Origin: a bacterium
Lineage (GTDB): Bacteria > Patescibacteriota > Minisyncoccia > CAIUEV01
Assembly (NCBI GenBank): GCA_021779915.1
Contig: JAJXZR010000046.1
Coordinates: forward strand, 1 to 51,550
Length of the DNA stretch: 51,550 nt
Direction of reading: 5' to 3'
Each line of letters opens with the position of its first letter. Position 1 is the first letter of the stretch. Below are positions 1-7,665 of the stretch, in pieces. A model generated the notes under the pieces. It was given only the letters and a program-made list of their open reading frames with translations, searched no databases and was not told the origin of the DNA. Made by a program: the position numbers and the translations under genes.

Positions 1-13
1 TATTTAAACCATT

Positions 14-571
14 ATGCTAAAAATTCCTACTCAATATACTTCTTTAAATTACGTCAAGCCTTTGTCTTGGGAAGATGTTTTTGATACTTGGAGAAAAGGA
101 GAAGCTCGTCAGAAATTTTGGAAAAAGCATTGGAAAAGCCGAGGATTTTCTTCTTGGGACGAGTGGCGAAAAGAGTATGCCAGACCATTAAAGACTGAGT
201 CACTAGAATGGTTTTTATTTGAAATTAAAAATCCTTTGAAAGACTTACCTTTATTTTACGGGGTTCCTTCCAAGACTTGGATAAAAAAAGCTTACAAGGG
301 AGAAAAAACTAAAATTTTAAGTGACATCGTCAATTTAACAATGGTCTCTAAGCATCCAAAAGTAATTGATATGCAAAAAGATTTTCCCAAAGAAACCATG
401 CTGACTGGACTTGTGTATGATAACAAAATAATCATAATTGAGGGAATGCACCGAGCCTGTGCTTTGGCAAGTTGGAAAGCTAGTAATAATTTCACTGGTG
501 TTGTCAAAATAGCACTTGCCGTTTGGCTAGAAAAAGAGATTCCATTAATTGGGGGAAATTCGAAAAGCTAA
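14..571 (+). CDS. Conserved hypothetical protein, possible ParB/Srx-like fold
   Basis: A 185-residue soluble protein that I do not recognise as a named family. The N-terminal half is rich in Trp, Lys and Arg. The C-terminal half has a hydrophobic strand followed by GMHRACALA (about residues 143-151), which resembles the GxHR loop of ParB/sulfiredoxin-like nucleotide-binding folds; that link is only a motif resemblance. The ATG follows 13 bases of sequence at the window edge, so upstream context is unknown. Its stop overlaps the stop of the convergent CDF transporter by a few bases, so it is probably not part of the metal operon. Confidence 0.6.
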   Translation: MLKIPTQYTSLNYVKPLSWEDVFDTWRKGEARQKFWKKHWKSRGFSSWDEWRKEYARPLKTESLEWFLFEIKNPLKDLPLFYGVPSKTWIKKAYKGEKTKILSDIVNLTMVSKHPKVIDMQKDFPKETMLTGLVYDNKIIIIEGMHRACALASWKASNNFTGVVKIALAVWLEKEIPLIGGNSKS

Positions 572-1533
572 TTGCAATGTTCACAATTCAATTTCAATTT
601 TTCCGCTTCTGTGACGGAAACCATTTGAATGGTTGTGTGATTGATTTTAAAATCTTTAAGCATTTCTTTTTGAATTTTAGCAATTAGATTCGTTCTTTTT
701 TCATTTTCCATATTCTCAATTTCCAGATGAGCACTTAAGAACCTCGTGTTACTATCAGTTTGCCAGATGTGCAAATCATTTATTTCCTTTACTCCTGAGA
801 GAGAAGCTAACCGGGCTTTGGCTTTTTCAAAATCAATGCCTTCTGGAACTGATTCCATTAGAATATTGACTGTTTGGGTAATTAATTCATACACTTCCCT
901 TAGAACATATGTCGAAAGCACAATAGAGATAATCGGATCAATGATGTACCAGTGAAAATAGTAGATTAGAACGGCACCAACAACGATGCCCAAAGAAAAC
1001 AAGGCGTCTTGAAAAGAATGTAACCAAGCGCTTTTCATGTTCAAATTTTTATGAGCGTCTTTTTCTAGAAGATAAGTCGCGATACCGTTACCAACCAAAG
1101 CCAGAAGTACTGTCCAAACCATGGAAAGTCCGGCAATTTTGGAAGGATGAAACAGTCTCTGCGCCGCCTCAACCAAAATAAAAACAATCACTGCCAGAAG
1201 AACCAGTGAATTGAAAAAAGCGATCAGAATTTCCGCTCGCTTGTAACCATAGGTTTTGAGTGTTGTATTGCCTTTGGTTTTCAATTTCTCTCCCCACCAG
1301 CTTAGAGAAAGCGATCCCACGTCGGAAAAATTATGAAGTGCCTCGGAAATCAAAGCCAAACTGCCGATAAAAATCCCGACCGTGATTTCAAAAGCGGTGA
1401 TAATAATATTAAACACAATCGCAAAAGCAATATTTTTATTGCCGGACGATTTATCCTTTGGAGATTTAGAATGAAAATGCGGTTTAGTGTGTAAATGCGT
1501 TTCAGGATGAGTGTGTGATGTTTTCTTTATCAT
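568..1533 (-). CDS. Cation diffusion facilitator (CDF) family metal efflux protein, CzcD/ZitB type
   Basis: A proton-coupled exporter of Zn(II), Co(II) or similar divalent cations in the inner membrane. The 321-residue length is normal. The first 22 residues hold six His in an HxH-rich cytoplasmic tail, a common metal-binding feature. Six membrane segments follow, with HNFSD in the second and HSFQD in the fifth, the HxxxD pairs that form the intramembrane zinc site of CDF proteins. The C-terminal cytoplasmic dimer domain contains LHIW and HLEIE strands. The gene starts 32 bases after the chromate transporter stop on the same strand, so it probably closes the ArsR-headed operon. Exact metal preference cannot be read from sequence. 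Confidence 0.9.
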   Translation of the reverse strand: MIKKTSHTHPETHLHTKPHFHSKSPKDKSSGNKNIAFAIVFNIIITAFEITVGIFIGSLALISEALHNFSDVGSLSLSWWGEKLKTKGNTTLKTYGYKRAEILIAFFNSLVLLAVIVFILVEAAQRLFHPSKIAGLSMVWTVLLALVGNGIATYLLEKDAHKNLNMKSAWLHSFQDALFSLGIVVGAVLIYYFHWYIIDPIISIVLSTYVLREVYELITQTVNILMESVPEGIDFEKAKARLASLSGVKEINDLHIWQTDSNTRFLSAHLEIENMENEKRTNLIAKIQKEMLKDFKINHTTIQMVSVTEAEKLKLNCEHCN

Positions 1534-1565
1534 CTTTTTGAGTTTTTTGTTTAAAAATTATTATT

Positions 1566-2771
1566 CTATTGAAATATCAAGAAAGAAAAAATGATTGTTC
1601 CCAAAATCGCCCAAACGGAACTTTTCTTGAGAATTATTAACCAAACAATTGCAAGCGTAAAAATCAGCCATGTTTGCCGACTAGTCAAGGATTTGAAAGC
1701 AAATTGTAAGGTAACCGCCACCAAAAGACCTATGAATCCTGACAAAAATCCTTTAATGACCACTTTTACAATTTTGAGATTTTGCACCCGTCCGTGGACA
1801 TCAGCGAGCAAAATCATGGCCGTAAGAGATGGCGTGAAAATTGCCAGTGTTGCCAAAAGAGCGCCAAAAATATTAGCCACGCGGTAACCAATAAAATTAG
1901 CGGTGATAAAAACCGGTCCTGGCGTGATTTGACCCAAGGCAATGCCGTCCAAAAATTGTTTGATGGTAAGCCAATTACGCAAATCGACAACTTGATGTTG
2001 AATTAGTGGAATAGTAGTAAAACCTCCGCCAAAAGCCAGTGCGCCAATCCCTAAAAAAGTGGTGATCAAATTGCGCACATTGGGGAAAATCAATCCGCCA
2101 GCAAAAATCAGTACAACTAAGATAACCGGTGTAAAATCCTTAGCGGATAAATTCTCCCGTTTCAAAAAATTCGGCTCTGACAAAAGTATTTCGCCTTTTT
2201 TAGCTTTTTCTTCTTCAAACTCGCGCGTGAAATAAAAGAAAAGAAAACCCAATGTCCCAGCTGTTATAATTATCCAAATGACATTAACTTTGAAAAAATA
2301 AACACCAATAAAAGATACTAAGCTAATCATAAAACCTTTCCAATCTCTAATACCTATTTTCTTAAAAACTGACTTTCCCAAAATCAAGGTGGCGTTTATA
2401 AGAAGTGCTACCACTAGCGCACCCAATCCGGCAAAAAGCGCTTTTACAAAAGAAATATCGCCAAAAGTAAAATAGACCCAAGCTAGAACAATCATCGCGA
2501 TTGTTGCGGGGAAAATATAAAGCAGAGGCGCTAAAATTCCACCCCACAACTTGTGCAATTTAAAACCTATGTAGCCTATTACACTAACACCGGTCGCACC
2601 TGGCAAAATTTGCGCTAAACTCAAGGCATTCATAAATTCTTTTTCTGAAATCCATTCTTTCTGTTGGACAAAGGTTTTTTTCATTAATGCCAAAATCGCC
2701 GGTCCACCATAACCAATAGCACCGATGTAGAAAGTAGTCTTAAGTAGTTCTGTTAAAGTTGGTTTTTTCAT
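1566..2771 (-). CDS. chrA: Chromate transporter (CHR family), bidomain ChrA
   Basis: A membrane protein of the CHR superfamily, whose characterised members export chromate from the cytoplasm. It has the long-chain form of about 400 residues with two homologous halves: the first carries GYGGPAILALM near the N terminus and PGATGVSVIGYIG, and the second carries GGGFTTIPLIQ and GQITPGPVF. I chose the ATG at 2771, four bases after the upstream TauE stop; an in-frame TTG at 2798 would add nine residues and overlap the previous gene. It lies in the metal-resistance operon. Chromate as substrate is inferred from the family. Confidence 0.88.
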   Translation of the reverse strand: MKKPTLTELLKTTFYIGAIGYGGPAILALMKKTFVQQKEWISEKEFMNALSLAQILPGATGVSVIGYIGFKLHKLWGGILAPLLYIFPATIAMIVLAWVYFTFGDISFVKALFAGLGALVVALLINATLILGKSVFKKIGIRDWKGFMISLVSFIGVYFFKVNVIWIIITAGTLGFLFFYFTREFEEEKAKKGEILLSEPNFLKRENLSAKDFTPVILVVLIFAGGLIFPNVRNLITTFLGIGALAFGGGFTTIPLIQHQVVDLRNWLTIKQFLDGIALGQITPGPVFITANFIGYRVANIFGALLATLAIFTPSLTAMILLADVHGRVQNLKIVKVVIKGFLSGFIGLLVAVTLQFAFKSLTSRQTWLIFTLAIVWLIILKKSSVWAILGTIIFSFLIFQ

Positions 2772-2775
2772 AAAA

Positions 2776-3561
2776 TTAAAAAAATCGAAAAGCCACAATA
2801 ATCAAGATAAAGCCGATAAAAATCTGAAATGGTTTTCGCCATTTATCTTTGAAAAATATCTGGGTTAATTCAAAAACAATATGAATTCCGAGCCAAAGCG
2901 TTATACCTAATAAAAAATCACTAACAGACATTATAAATTTTGGCGTGACATATAAACTGTGCAAAATAATGGCAAAGAAGGCTGAGTAAAAGGCAGTGAT
3001 GGTGTTTCCCAAATAAACCTGCCCCATATTCATCCGACCGATTTTTACTGCAAAAGGAATTTTGAGTGGCTTTAGAGTTGTTCCAATAAATCCCGCAAAA
3101 AAACCACTGACAACGGGACCAAAAAAACCACAGATTTTTTGATAGATTGGTTTTTCATTTTTATATTCCATTTCTTTGGGAGAAAAACGAACAAACACTA
3201 AACGCAAGCCATAAAGCAAGGCCAAAATCCCAAAAGTTGTAGTTAAAATTTTACCAGAAGCTACGCTAAAAACACTTGCTCCCAAAAATACTCCGATAAA
3301 GGCCAATAGTGGAACGAGAGTAAGAAATTTCTTTTTGTTTGTTTCAGGCATTTTTTTAATTTTTTCCCTATTTTTCCACAAAACATAACCAGCACTCAAA
3401 AACACAATCCACAAAAAAATATTGACTGCTCCCGTCGCGGGTAATTTCAGAATTGTTACCAGAAGAATAATGGCAAAAAATCGGTCGAATTGGATTTTTA
3501 GCCCAGCAGTGACAAAACCGACAACTAGGGAAATTGTTAGAATTGGAGCTAATAAGATCAT
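2776..3561 (-). CDS. Sulfite exporter TauE/SafE family permease
   Basis: A 261-residue polytopic membrane protein with about eight hydrophobic segments. The two-repeat layout has FVTAGLKIQFDRF near the N terminus and SGFFAGFIGTTLKPLKIPF in the second half, matching the TauE/SafE (DUF81) pattern of anion and organosulfur exporters. It begins four bases after the ArsG-like gene and ends four bases before chrA, so translation is likely coupled. TauE/SafE proteins often travel with metal or oxyanion resistance genes. Export of sulfite, thiosulfate or an oxyanion is possible, and the sequence does not decide which. Confidence 0.8.
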   Translation of the reverse strand: MILLAPILTISLVVGFVTAGLKIQFDRFFAIILLVTILKLPATGAVNIFLWIVFLSAGYVLWKNREKIKKMPETNKKKFLTLVPLLAFIGVFLGASVFSVASGKILTTTFGILALLYGLRLVFVRFSPKEMEYKNEKPIYQKICGFFGPVVSGFFAGFIGTTLKPLKIPFAVKIGRMNMGQVYLGNTITAFYSAFFAIILHSLYVTPKFIMSVSDFLLGITLWLGIHIVFELTQIFFKDKWRKPFQIFIGFILIIVAFRFF

Positions 3562-3565
3562 TTTT

Positions 3566-4285
3566 TTAAATTAGATTGATTAGATATTTCAATAAAAATT
3601 GCAAATAATAAACTCCCGCTACAAGAAAAATTGTGGCTGTGCCGTAACGCATTATTTTTTCTATTTTTCCAAGAGCATCATACACTTTGCTTATTTTTCC
3701 CATACTAAAGGCTAAAATAAATGAGAAAATTATTACCGGCAGTCCTGTTCCCAAAGCAAAAACTGGTGGCAAGATAAGGCTTTCTGTTGATTTCAAAACC
3801 AAGGGGACAAGAATACCAAAAAACATTACTCCACTGTAGGGACAAAAAGCGAAAGCAAACAACATTCCCAGTATAAATGCCCCTAAATAGCCTTTTTGAG
3901 CCAGCCATTCTTTTGTTTTTTCAAACCTATCATTTCTCCCAAACAAGTTTATTTTTATCACTCCAAACATGACCAAACCAATCAAAATTAAAACTATTCC
4001 CAGCACCTTATCTCCCCAAACCTGAAAGATTTTAGCAATCTCAAATGAAGAAAGTCCAAAATAGACAAGGGTTGCCAAGAGCGTATAGCTAATTGCCCGA
4101 CCCAAAGTGTAGTTTAAACCGTTAAGAAGTGTATGCCTAGCGGTTTTAATGTCCTTGGAGATATAGGCAATGGCTGTAATATTGGTCGCTAACGGACAAG
4201 GGCTGATGGAGGTCATAATACCCAAGGCAAAAGCAGTGAGAACAGGAAGATTGTATTGATCGATCAAACCATTTAAAAAATCCAT
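3566..4285 (-). CDS. ArsG-like efflux permease (CcdA/DsbD transmembrane family)
   Basis: A 239-residue, six-to-seven-helix membrane protein of the CcdA/DsbD fold. The paired cysteine motifs SPCPLATN (about residue 30) and FCPYSGVMFFG (about residue 150) are those of the family that includes ArsG, described as an aromatic arsenical efflux permease, and of thiol-redox CcdA proteins. Its ATG shares one base with the stop of the ArsF-like thioredoxin gene (TAATG), a coupled arrangement that matches known arsF-arsG pairs. A role in moving electrons to a periplasmic thioredoxin domain, instead of arsenical efflux, is the main alternative. Confidence 0.75.
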   Translation of the reverse strand: MDFLNGLIDQYNLPVLTAFALGIMTSISPCPLATNITAIAYISKDIKTARHTLLNGLNYTLGRAISYTLLATLVYFGLSSFEIAKIFQVWGDKVLGIVLILIGLVMFGVIKINLFGRNDRFEKTKEWLAQKGYLGAFILGMLFAFAFCPYSGVMFFGILVPLVLKSTESLILPPVFALGTGLPVIIFSFILAFSMGKISKVYDALGKIEKIMRYGTATIFLVAGVYYLQFLLKYLINLI

Positions 4286-4773
4286 TAGAGTAGTTTTTTA
4301 ATTTTATCTGTTAAATAACTAATAAACTCCTGCTCGTTGGAAACCAAGCGCCAAACTCGAGTGTCTTCTTCAATATTATCTTTTCCATCAATAATTGGAT
4401 TGATAAAAAGAGCCGATCCGGTCGCTTGAAATTTGCTGGCAAGAGCTTCATTTTCCGGAAGATCAATGTTTATTTCTTTAAATTCGATTTTTCCAGATTT
4501 TAGTTCCGGAGCGAAATTTTGTTCCACGGTTTCTTTGGCGAATTTGCCGATAGCAATGCAGGAAGGGCACCTCTGAGTAGAGTGGAAAAGAAAAACTTGA
4601 ATTTTTTCGGCTGGTTTTAGATTTTTTGGTTTTTCTGGACTCTTAACCTCTTTTGAAGTACTGGTTGAAGCTGACATAACGGGTTGATTCTCCTTTTTTC
4701 CTCTAGATAAAATTGCAAAAGCAACGAATAGGATAGACAAAATGACAACCGCATAAATTGTAAATTTTTTCAT
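4285..4773 (-). CDS. ArsF-like membrane-anchored thioredoxin-fold protein
   Basis: A 162-residue protein with one N-terminal membrane helix (about residues 5-23), a Ser/Thr/Lys linker, and a thioredoxin-like domain with a CPSC redox pair in FHSTQRCPSC (about residue 70). Family members annotated as ArsF are linked to reduction of nitrophenyl arsenicals together with ArsG. The domain faces outside the membrane if the helix is a signal anchor. The gene is coupled by TAATG overlap to the ArsG-like permease and lies four bases after the upstream permease. Assignment to ArsF rests on fold plus neighbourhood; a general extracytoplasmic thiol reductase is possible. Confidence 0.72.
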   Translation of the reverse strand: MKKFTIYAVVILSILFVAFAILSRGKKENQPVMSASTSTSKEVKSPEKPKNLKPAEKIQVFLFHSTQRCPSCIAIGKFAKETVEQNFAPELKSGKIEFKEINIDLPENEALASKFQATGSALFINPIIDGKDNIEEDTRVWRLVSNEQEFISYLTDKIKKLL

Positions 4774-4777
4774 TTTT

Positions 4778-5746
4778 TTATTTTAAAATTAAATTAAACA
4801 AATAACCGGTAATAATTATTCCTGCTCCGACTACCCCGGCAAAAATGAGAATTAATTTTATTTTCATCACTTTTCTTAGAATCAAAAACTCAGGAAGGGA
4901 AAGACCGGTTATGGCCATCATAAAGGCAAGGGTGGTTCCCATGGCGACCCCTTTTTCCGTGAGGGCGCTTACCAGTGGAATAACTCCGGCAGCGTTGGAA
5001 TAAAGAGGGATACCGATGAGGGTAGCAAGTGGGACGGCATACCATTTGTCGGCTCCGGCATAATGTGCCAAAAAATCGGCCGGCACATAACCGTGAATCC
5101 AAGCTCCAAGACCAATTCCGATTAGAATATAAATCCAAACTTTTTTGATAATATCTAAAGTGTACCCTTTGGCATAAGAAATTCTGTCTTTCCATTCCAT
5201 TTTTATGTCAAATTGCAAATTTTTGATTCTACTTTTCAAAACAAAATCTTCCACTAAATTTTCCACTTTTAGTTTTCCAATAACGATTCCAGAAAGAACG
5301 GCAATTAAAAGACCGCTTAGAATATAAATCAGAGCAACTTTCAATCCAAACATTCCCATCAGCATCACTAGTGCCACTTCGTTGATCATCGGCGAAGCCA
5401 CCAAAAAAGAGAAAGTAATTCCCAGAGGCACGCCCGCCTCCACAAAACCCAGAAACAAAGGGACGGCGCTACAGGAACAAAAAGGGGTGATAATTCCTAG
5501 CATGGAAGCCAAAATATTGCCAAGATATTTTTTTTCATGCGAAAGAATAACCCGGATTTTTTCCGGTGGCAGATAAGATCGGATAATGGAAACTGCAAAA
5601 ATAATCACGGAAAGCAAAATAAATATTTTCAACGTGTCATAAATGAAAAAGTTTACTGCTTCACCGGAAAGAGTTTTTGGCATCAAACCAAAAACACTGA
5701 AGCTTAGCCAATCGGCAAAAATTTTAACGGGATAAAAGACATCCAT
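4778..5746 (-). CDS. ArsP-type permease (DUF318/YraQ family)
   Basis: A 322-residue membrane permease with about eight to ten helices. The motif FCSCSAVPLFLGFVEAG (about residues 85-101) is the cysteine signature of the DUF318/ArsP permeases, some of which export trivalent organoarsenicals. The second half repeats a similar layout with GIPLYSNAAGVIPL. It follows the small redox thioredoxin after 26 bases and precedes the ArsF-like gene by four. Together with ArsR, ArsF and ArsG this points to organic arsenical or related metalloid detoxification; the real substrate is inferred. Confidence 0.85.
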   Translation of the reverse strand: MDVFYPVKIFADWLSFSVFGLMPKTLSGEAVNFFIYDTLKIFILLSVIIFAVSIIRSYLPPEKIRVILSHEKKYLGNILASMLGIITPFCSCSAVPLFLGFVEAGVPLGITFSFLVASPMINEVALVMLMGMFGLKVALIYILSGLLIAVLSGIVIGKLKVENLVEDFVLKSRIKNLQFDIKMEWKDRISYAKGYTLDIIKKVWIYILIGIGLGAWIHGYVPADFLAHYAGADKWYAVPLATLIGIPLYSNAAGVIPLVSALTEKGVAMGTTLAFMMAITGLSLPEFLILRKVMKIKLILIFAGVVGAGIIITGYLFNLILK

Positions 5747-5772
5747 AAAGTTTTTTTATTTTGTTATTCTGC

Positions 5773-6051
5773 TTAGCAACAACCGCAACTGTGGTCGCAA
5801 TAATCACATTTGGAATCTTCTGCGCTTAATACTTCTTTTATTTTTTCCAAATTTGGTAAATATCCAGCTAAGATAGGATTCCCATCAATTGCTAAAACGG
5901 GGCTTGACATAATGCCCATTTCTACAATCTTGCTGATGTCAGAAATATATTCCACTTTCTCTTTTAGTCCCATTTCGCTTACTGCCTGTTTGGTAAGCTC
6001 AAATAATTTTTCGCAGGTCGGGCAACCCGAACCTAAAACTTGGATTTTCAT
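5773..6051 (-). CDS. Small redox-active thioredoxin/glutaredoxin-like protein (TM0996/MTH895 type)
   Basis: A 92-residue thioredoxin-fold protein with the active-site motif GSGCPTC at residues 8-13 and the expected cis-Pro region SSPVLAIDG. The C-terminal tail is cysteine-rich (CDYCDHSCGCC), unusual for the family and a likely extra metal or metalloid binding site. The ATG overlaps the arsR stop (ATGA), so it is co-translated with the repressor. This class is commonly encoded beside DUF318 permeases and ArsR regulators. It may feed electrons to, or chelate, the operon's substrate. Confidence 0.85.
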   Translation of the reverse strand: MKIQVLGSGCPTCEKLFELTKQAVSEMGLKEKVEYISDISKIVEMGIMSSPVLAIDGNPILAGYLPNLEKIKEVLSAEDSKCDYCDHSCGCC

Positions 6052-6368
6052 CGCTTATTCTTAATAGTTAAAAATTGGTTAAATGACTTTAAATAATTTG
6101 CCAAAGCATTTTGATCTATCGAATAAAAGACCTTAAGACCTTCTTTTTTGGATTTTATCAAGCCAAAATCCTTCAAAACCTTGAGATGGTGGGAGGTTAG
6201 ATTTTGAGGCAGATCCAGATATTGCCAAATTTCACAAACGCATTTTTCTTCCTTCTTCAAAATACAAAGAATTTTTAAACGATTTTCTTCGGAAATAACT
6301 TTGAGAAATTCGGTAATTTTAGCTATTTGTCCTTTTATCTCGTTATTTTTATAACAATTTGGTTGCAT
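6048..6368 (-). CDS. ArsR/SmtB family metal-sensing repressor
   Basis: A 106-residue winged-helix repressor that heads the eight-gene operon. The sensing helix contains KCVCEIWQYL (Cys43 and Cys45), the classic ELCVCDL-type site for As(III)/Sb(III) and related thiophilic ions. Cys5 and Cys35 could provide further ligands. The recognition helix is in NLTSHHLKVLKDFGLI. In this family metal binding releases DNA. The promoter and a direct repeat over the -10 region lie just upstream, which suggests autoregulation of the whole resistance operon. Confidence 0.93.
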   Translation of the reverse strand: MQPNCYKNNEIKGQIAKITEFLKVISEENRLKILCILKKEEKCVCEIWQYLDLPQNLTSHHLKVLKDFGLIKSKKEGLKVFYSIDQNALANYLKSFNQFLTIKNKR

Positions 6369-6385
6369 AAGTATAACTAATTTAA

Positions 6386-6435
6386 ATTGATATAGTTTAT
6401 ATTGATATATATAGGTTCTTTTCTTTTTTTGTCAA
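6386..6435 (-). promoter_or_regulatory. Promoter and candidate ArsR operator of the metal-resistance operon
   Basis: Reading the minus strand there is a perfect -35 (TTGACA, 6435-6430), a 16-base spacer and a -10 TATATA (6413-6408). Directly downstream are two identical 9-mers, TATATCAAT, separated by six bases (6409-6401 and 6394-6386). The repeat would overlap the transcription start, a natural place for repressor binding. Operator function is inferred. Confidence 0.6.
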
Positions 6436-6503
6436 ATTTATTTTTTTGCCCCTTTCTTTAAAAAAGAATAACATAGGGACATCATTAACAGATAAAAAAT
6501 CCC

Positions 6504-7031
6504 ATGGGGAAACTCTTTGATTATGAAAATTTCCTAAAAAAGAAAAATACGGAGAGAGAGGAACAAAAAAGAATGACGAGTGTTAAAGAAGAGAAATTTT
6601 CAGAAGAAGATTTGAAAAAAATGGTTGAAGAAAAAGGAATTTTGGAGCGGGAAGAAGAAACCGCCAAAAAGATTCCCGAAAGAGAAGGGCCATTGCAAAC
6701 AAGAGAAATTACTGATATTGCCTCGAAAAGAGAGGAACGAAACAAGCAAGTTTTGCGGGATGCCGGAATTAAGATCGGAACTTTTGATAAAGAAAAAATC
6801 ATTCTTCAGCAAGCTCTTCTAGAGGATGCACAGAAATATCAAAGATTAAGAGGATTTTTAGGAGATTTTGGAATTAAGCTGATCAAGCCAAGCAAGCACG
6901 CCATCATGATAGAAAAGTTCAGTTCTGAGGATCTGGTCTATAATTATAGACGATCTGACATAGAAGATTGGAAAAAAGAACCGTCTTTTTATAAAGCTTT
7001 GTTTCTAGAAATACTAAATAGGCTTAATTAA
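6504..7031 (+). CDS. Hypothetical charged, coiled-coil protein
   Basis: A 175-residue protein without recognised family. The first ~95 residues are almost all Lys, Glu and Arg and are predicted here by eye to be helical or disordered; the C-terminal ~80 residues look globular (LRGFLGDFGIKLIKPSKHAIMIEKF). No membrane segment or cysteine is seen. It is divergent from the arsR operon and starts with an ATG about 70 bases from that promoter region. Similar charged proteins occur in other CPR genomes, but I cannot assign a function. Confidence 0.6.
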   Translation: MGKLFDYENFLKKKNTEREEQKRMTSVKEEKFSEEDLKKMVEEKGILEREEETAKKIPEREGPLQTREITDIASKREERNKQVLRDAGIKIGTFDKEKIILQQALLEDAQKYQRLRGFLGDFGIKLIKPSKHAIMIEKFSSEDLVYNYRRSDIEDWKKEPSFYKALFLEILNRLN

Positions 7032-7057
7032 TTTTAAATTTTTTAATCTAAACTTGT

Positions 7058-7606
7058 ATGCCCATTATTCATAGACCGAGCTGGGATGCTTATTTTATGG
7101 CGCTTGCCAAGTTAGCCGCCTCTCGCTCCACTTGTCTTTCCCGACCGACCGGATGTGTTATTGTAAAAAACAAGCAAGTTGTTTCTACTGGTTACAACGG
7201 ATCAATGCCGGGAGTGGCTCATTGCTCGGACGAGGGAGTGTGCTATCGGCGCAGTATTGACGCTAAGGATGCCGGAAAATATGATTTTTGTCGAAGCATT
7301 CACGCCGAAGCTAACGCTGTTGCCCTAGCCGCTAAGGCCGGAGTAAATGTCGAGGGAAGCATAGCCTACGTTACGCTCTTCCCCTGCTATGTTTGTACCA
7401 AACTTCTTGTAAGAGCCGGGATAAAAGAAATAGTCTACGAAATTGGTTACGAGTCCAAAAACTCTGATCGCGACAAACATTGGCAGGAGGTGTTTAAAGA
7501 TGTAAAAGTTGAAGTAAAGGAAATGAAACTCACTGACGATGAAAAGAAACTTTTTGTGGAGTTTATCAGAAAGAATACTTCAATGAGGAGAATTAAAAGT
7601 GAGTAG
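7058..7606 (+). CDS. Deoxycytidylate (dCMP) deaminase, ComEB type
   Basis: Converts dCMP to dUMP for dTMP synthesis, with a catalytic zinc. The zinc and proton-shuttle motif HAEANA (about residues 88-93) and the second zinc motif PCYVC (about residues 114-118) are both intact, as are upstream residues of the nucleotide pocket (TGYNGSMPG). The 182-residue length fits dCMP deaminases. The ATG lies 27 bases after the preceding hypothetical gene on the same strand. No thymidylate synthase is in this window, so the rest of the pathway must be elsewhere or salvaged. Confidence 0.92.
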   Translation: MPIIHRPSWDAYFMALAKLAASRSTCLSRPTGCVIVKNKQVVSTGYNGSMPGVAHCSDEGVCYRRSIDAKDAGKYDFCRSIHAEANAVALAAKAGVNVEGSIAYVTLFPCYVCTKLLVRAGIKEIVYEIGYESKNSDRDKHWQEVFKDVKVEVKEMKLTDDEKKLFVEFIRKNTSMRRIKSE

Positions 7607-7665
7607 ATATAGGAACAATTTAAAATTTTTATTTATTTCAATTCGAAATTTCAATTATCATAGTA

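Noticed and set aside
6504-7031. Assigning the charged protein to the metal operon
   Set aside because: It is on the opposite strand, and nothing in its sequence suggests metal handling.
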